Assembly (NCBI RefSeq): GCF_000613125.1
Contig: NZ_HG964497.1
Span: 540,823-604,822, forward strand
Direction: 5' to 3'
DNA from: Bacillus sp. EB01
Lineage (GTDB): Bacteria; Bacillota; Bacilli; Bacillales; Cytobacillaceae
DNA: 64,000 nucleotides
The notes under the pieces are model-generated. The model saw nothing but the letters and a program-made list of their open reading frames with translations. It searched no databases and was not told the origin of the DNA. Shown one piece after another: positions 63,470 to 64,000 of the stretch (the first letter of the stretch is position 1; each line of letters begins with the position of its first letter). Made by a program: the position numbers and the translations under genes.

Positions 63470-64000
63470 TTAACCCACCCTCTCGACAAAGATTTGATGC
63501 AGTGTAGGCTCTAGCAGCGAAAAGTTTTGCAAGGTAATCCCAGTGGATGCGGCTGCATTCAATATATCCATACCTTCCTTTTCGTTATGCACCTTTGCTA
63601 TGTACACATTGCCACTCTTCTCAAATGGCAAATTGAATTTGCCGAAGACAGGTTCAAGCTTCTGTGCTGAAGTGATTTTGAGATTTTTATAGCCGTAATC
63701 ATCCTTGACCTTCTGTAATTTTCCAGATACTTCAATATTTCCTTGCTTCATCAGGCACACATTCTCACAAAACATCTCAATGGATTCCATTCGATGGCTT
63801 GAAAGGATGATTGTTTTTTTCAGAGCGACAAGCTCCTCTATAACATTCCCAAGCATTGTGGCATTGACCGGGTCAAGACCGCTGAAAGGCTCATCAAGGA
63901 TAATGATATCCGGGTCATGGAGGAGGGTAGCAATAATTTGTATTTTCTGCTGGTTTCCCTTTGAAAGATCACTTGCAAGCTTATTTTTATAGTCAGTGAT
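63470..64000 (-). CDS. ABC exporter ATPase (NatA/YhaQ-like), N-terminus outside the window
   Basis: The frame stays open to base 64000, so 176 C-terminal residues are seen and the Walker A lies beyond the edge. Visible parts are signature LASDLSKGNQQKIQIIATLL, Walker B IIILDEPFSGLDP and the H-loop LSSHRMESIEMFCENVCLM, then a C-terminal domain typical of the YhaQ type. An internal ATG at 63856 is not the start. It partners the permease that follows it. Confidence 0.9.
   Translation of the reverse strand: MTDYKNKLASDLSKGNQQKIQIIATLLHDPDIIILDEPFSGLDPVNATMLGNVIEELVALKKTIILSSHRMESIEMFCENVCLMKQGNIEVSGKLQKVKDDYGYKNLKITSAQKLEPVFGKFNLPFEKSGNVYIAKVHNEKEGMDILNAAASTGITLQNFSLLEPTLHQIFVERVG

Overview
The window looks like chromosomal DNA of a spore-forming, facultatively anaerobic Bacillaceae species. 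The evidence is the gene content (RsfA and GerQ sporulation genes, bacillithiol enzyme BshB2, HemQ, LipL), AGGAGG-type ribosome sites with many TTG and GTG starts, and gene order. From the left edge to about 14 kb the order follows the B. subtilis ywh-ywg-ywf-ywd region as I remember it: pbpG, ywhD, ywhC, ywhB, ywgA, ywfO, rsfA, lipL, pta, hemQ, gerQ, ywdK, ywdI, ung, with pdxK reappearing at 27.3 kb. No rRNA, tRNA, CRISPR array, prophage or transposase gene was seen.

Between ung and pdxK lies a 12 kb minus-strand block for anaerobic formate oxidation: fdhD, fdhA, fdhB, fdhC, fdhE, mobA, moeA, a moeA fused to a binding-protein-like domain, moaE, moaD and moeB. It encodes a Tat-exported, membrane-bound formate dehydrogenase and much of the machinery for its molybdenum (bis-MGD) cofactor. 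The central observation is that fdhA is not broken. Its two reading frames are joined by an in-frame TGA at the selenocysteine position of the family. A hairpin starting 11 nt after the TGA has the bulged U and GGUCU loop of the E. coli fdhF SECIS. A Crp/Fnr-type palindrome sits at about -41.5 from a predicted fdhD promoter. A perfect TGTGA-N6-TCACA site precedes an orphan radical-SAM gene at 49.6 kb, which suggests a shared oxygen-responsive regulon.

From 28 to 41 kb there are yojF-bshB2 (separated by three tandem 52-bp repeats), an SRPBCC protein, a lipoprotein, an ABC exporter with its TetR regulator and two identical operators, a PQQ-type sugar dehydrogenase, a HAD phosphatase, AlkD, a GNAT enzyme, a group of small probably spore- or envelope-related proteins, a dual P-loop ATPase, an HD protein and a YbaK-type deacylase. 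From 41 to 49 kb there are two tandem secreted subtilases with S-layer-homology-like tails and a LuxR-type two-component system. From 51.5 to 61 kb transport dominates: a polar amino-acid ABC importer, a NiaP-like MFS carrier and a complete branched-chain amino-acid (Liv) importer with a possible CodY box. The right edge holds peptidase T and a NatAB/YhaQP-like exporter cut by the window end.

Three related non-coding repeats (about 4.25, 53.9 and 59.1 kb) each end exactly at the stop codon of a minus-strand gene.
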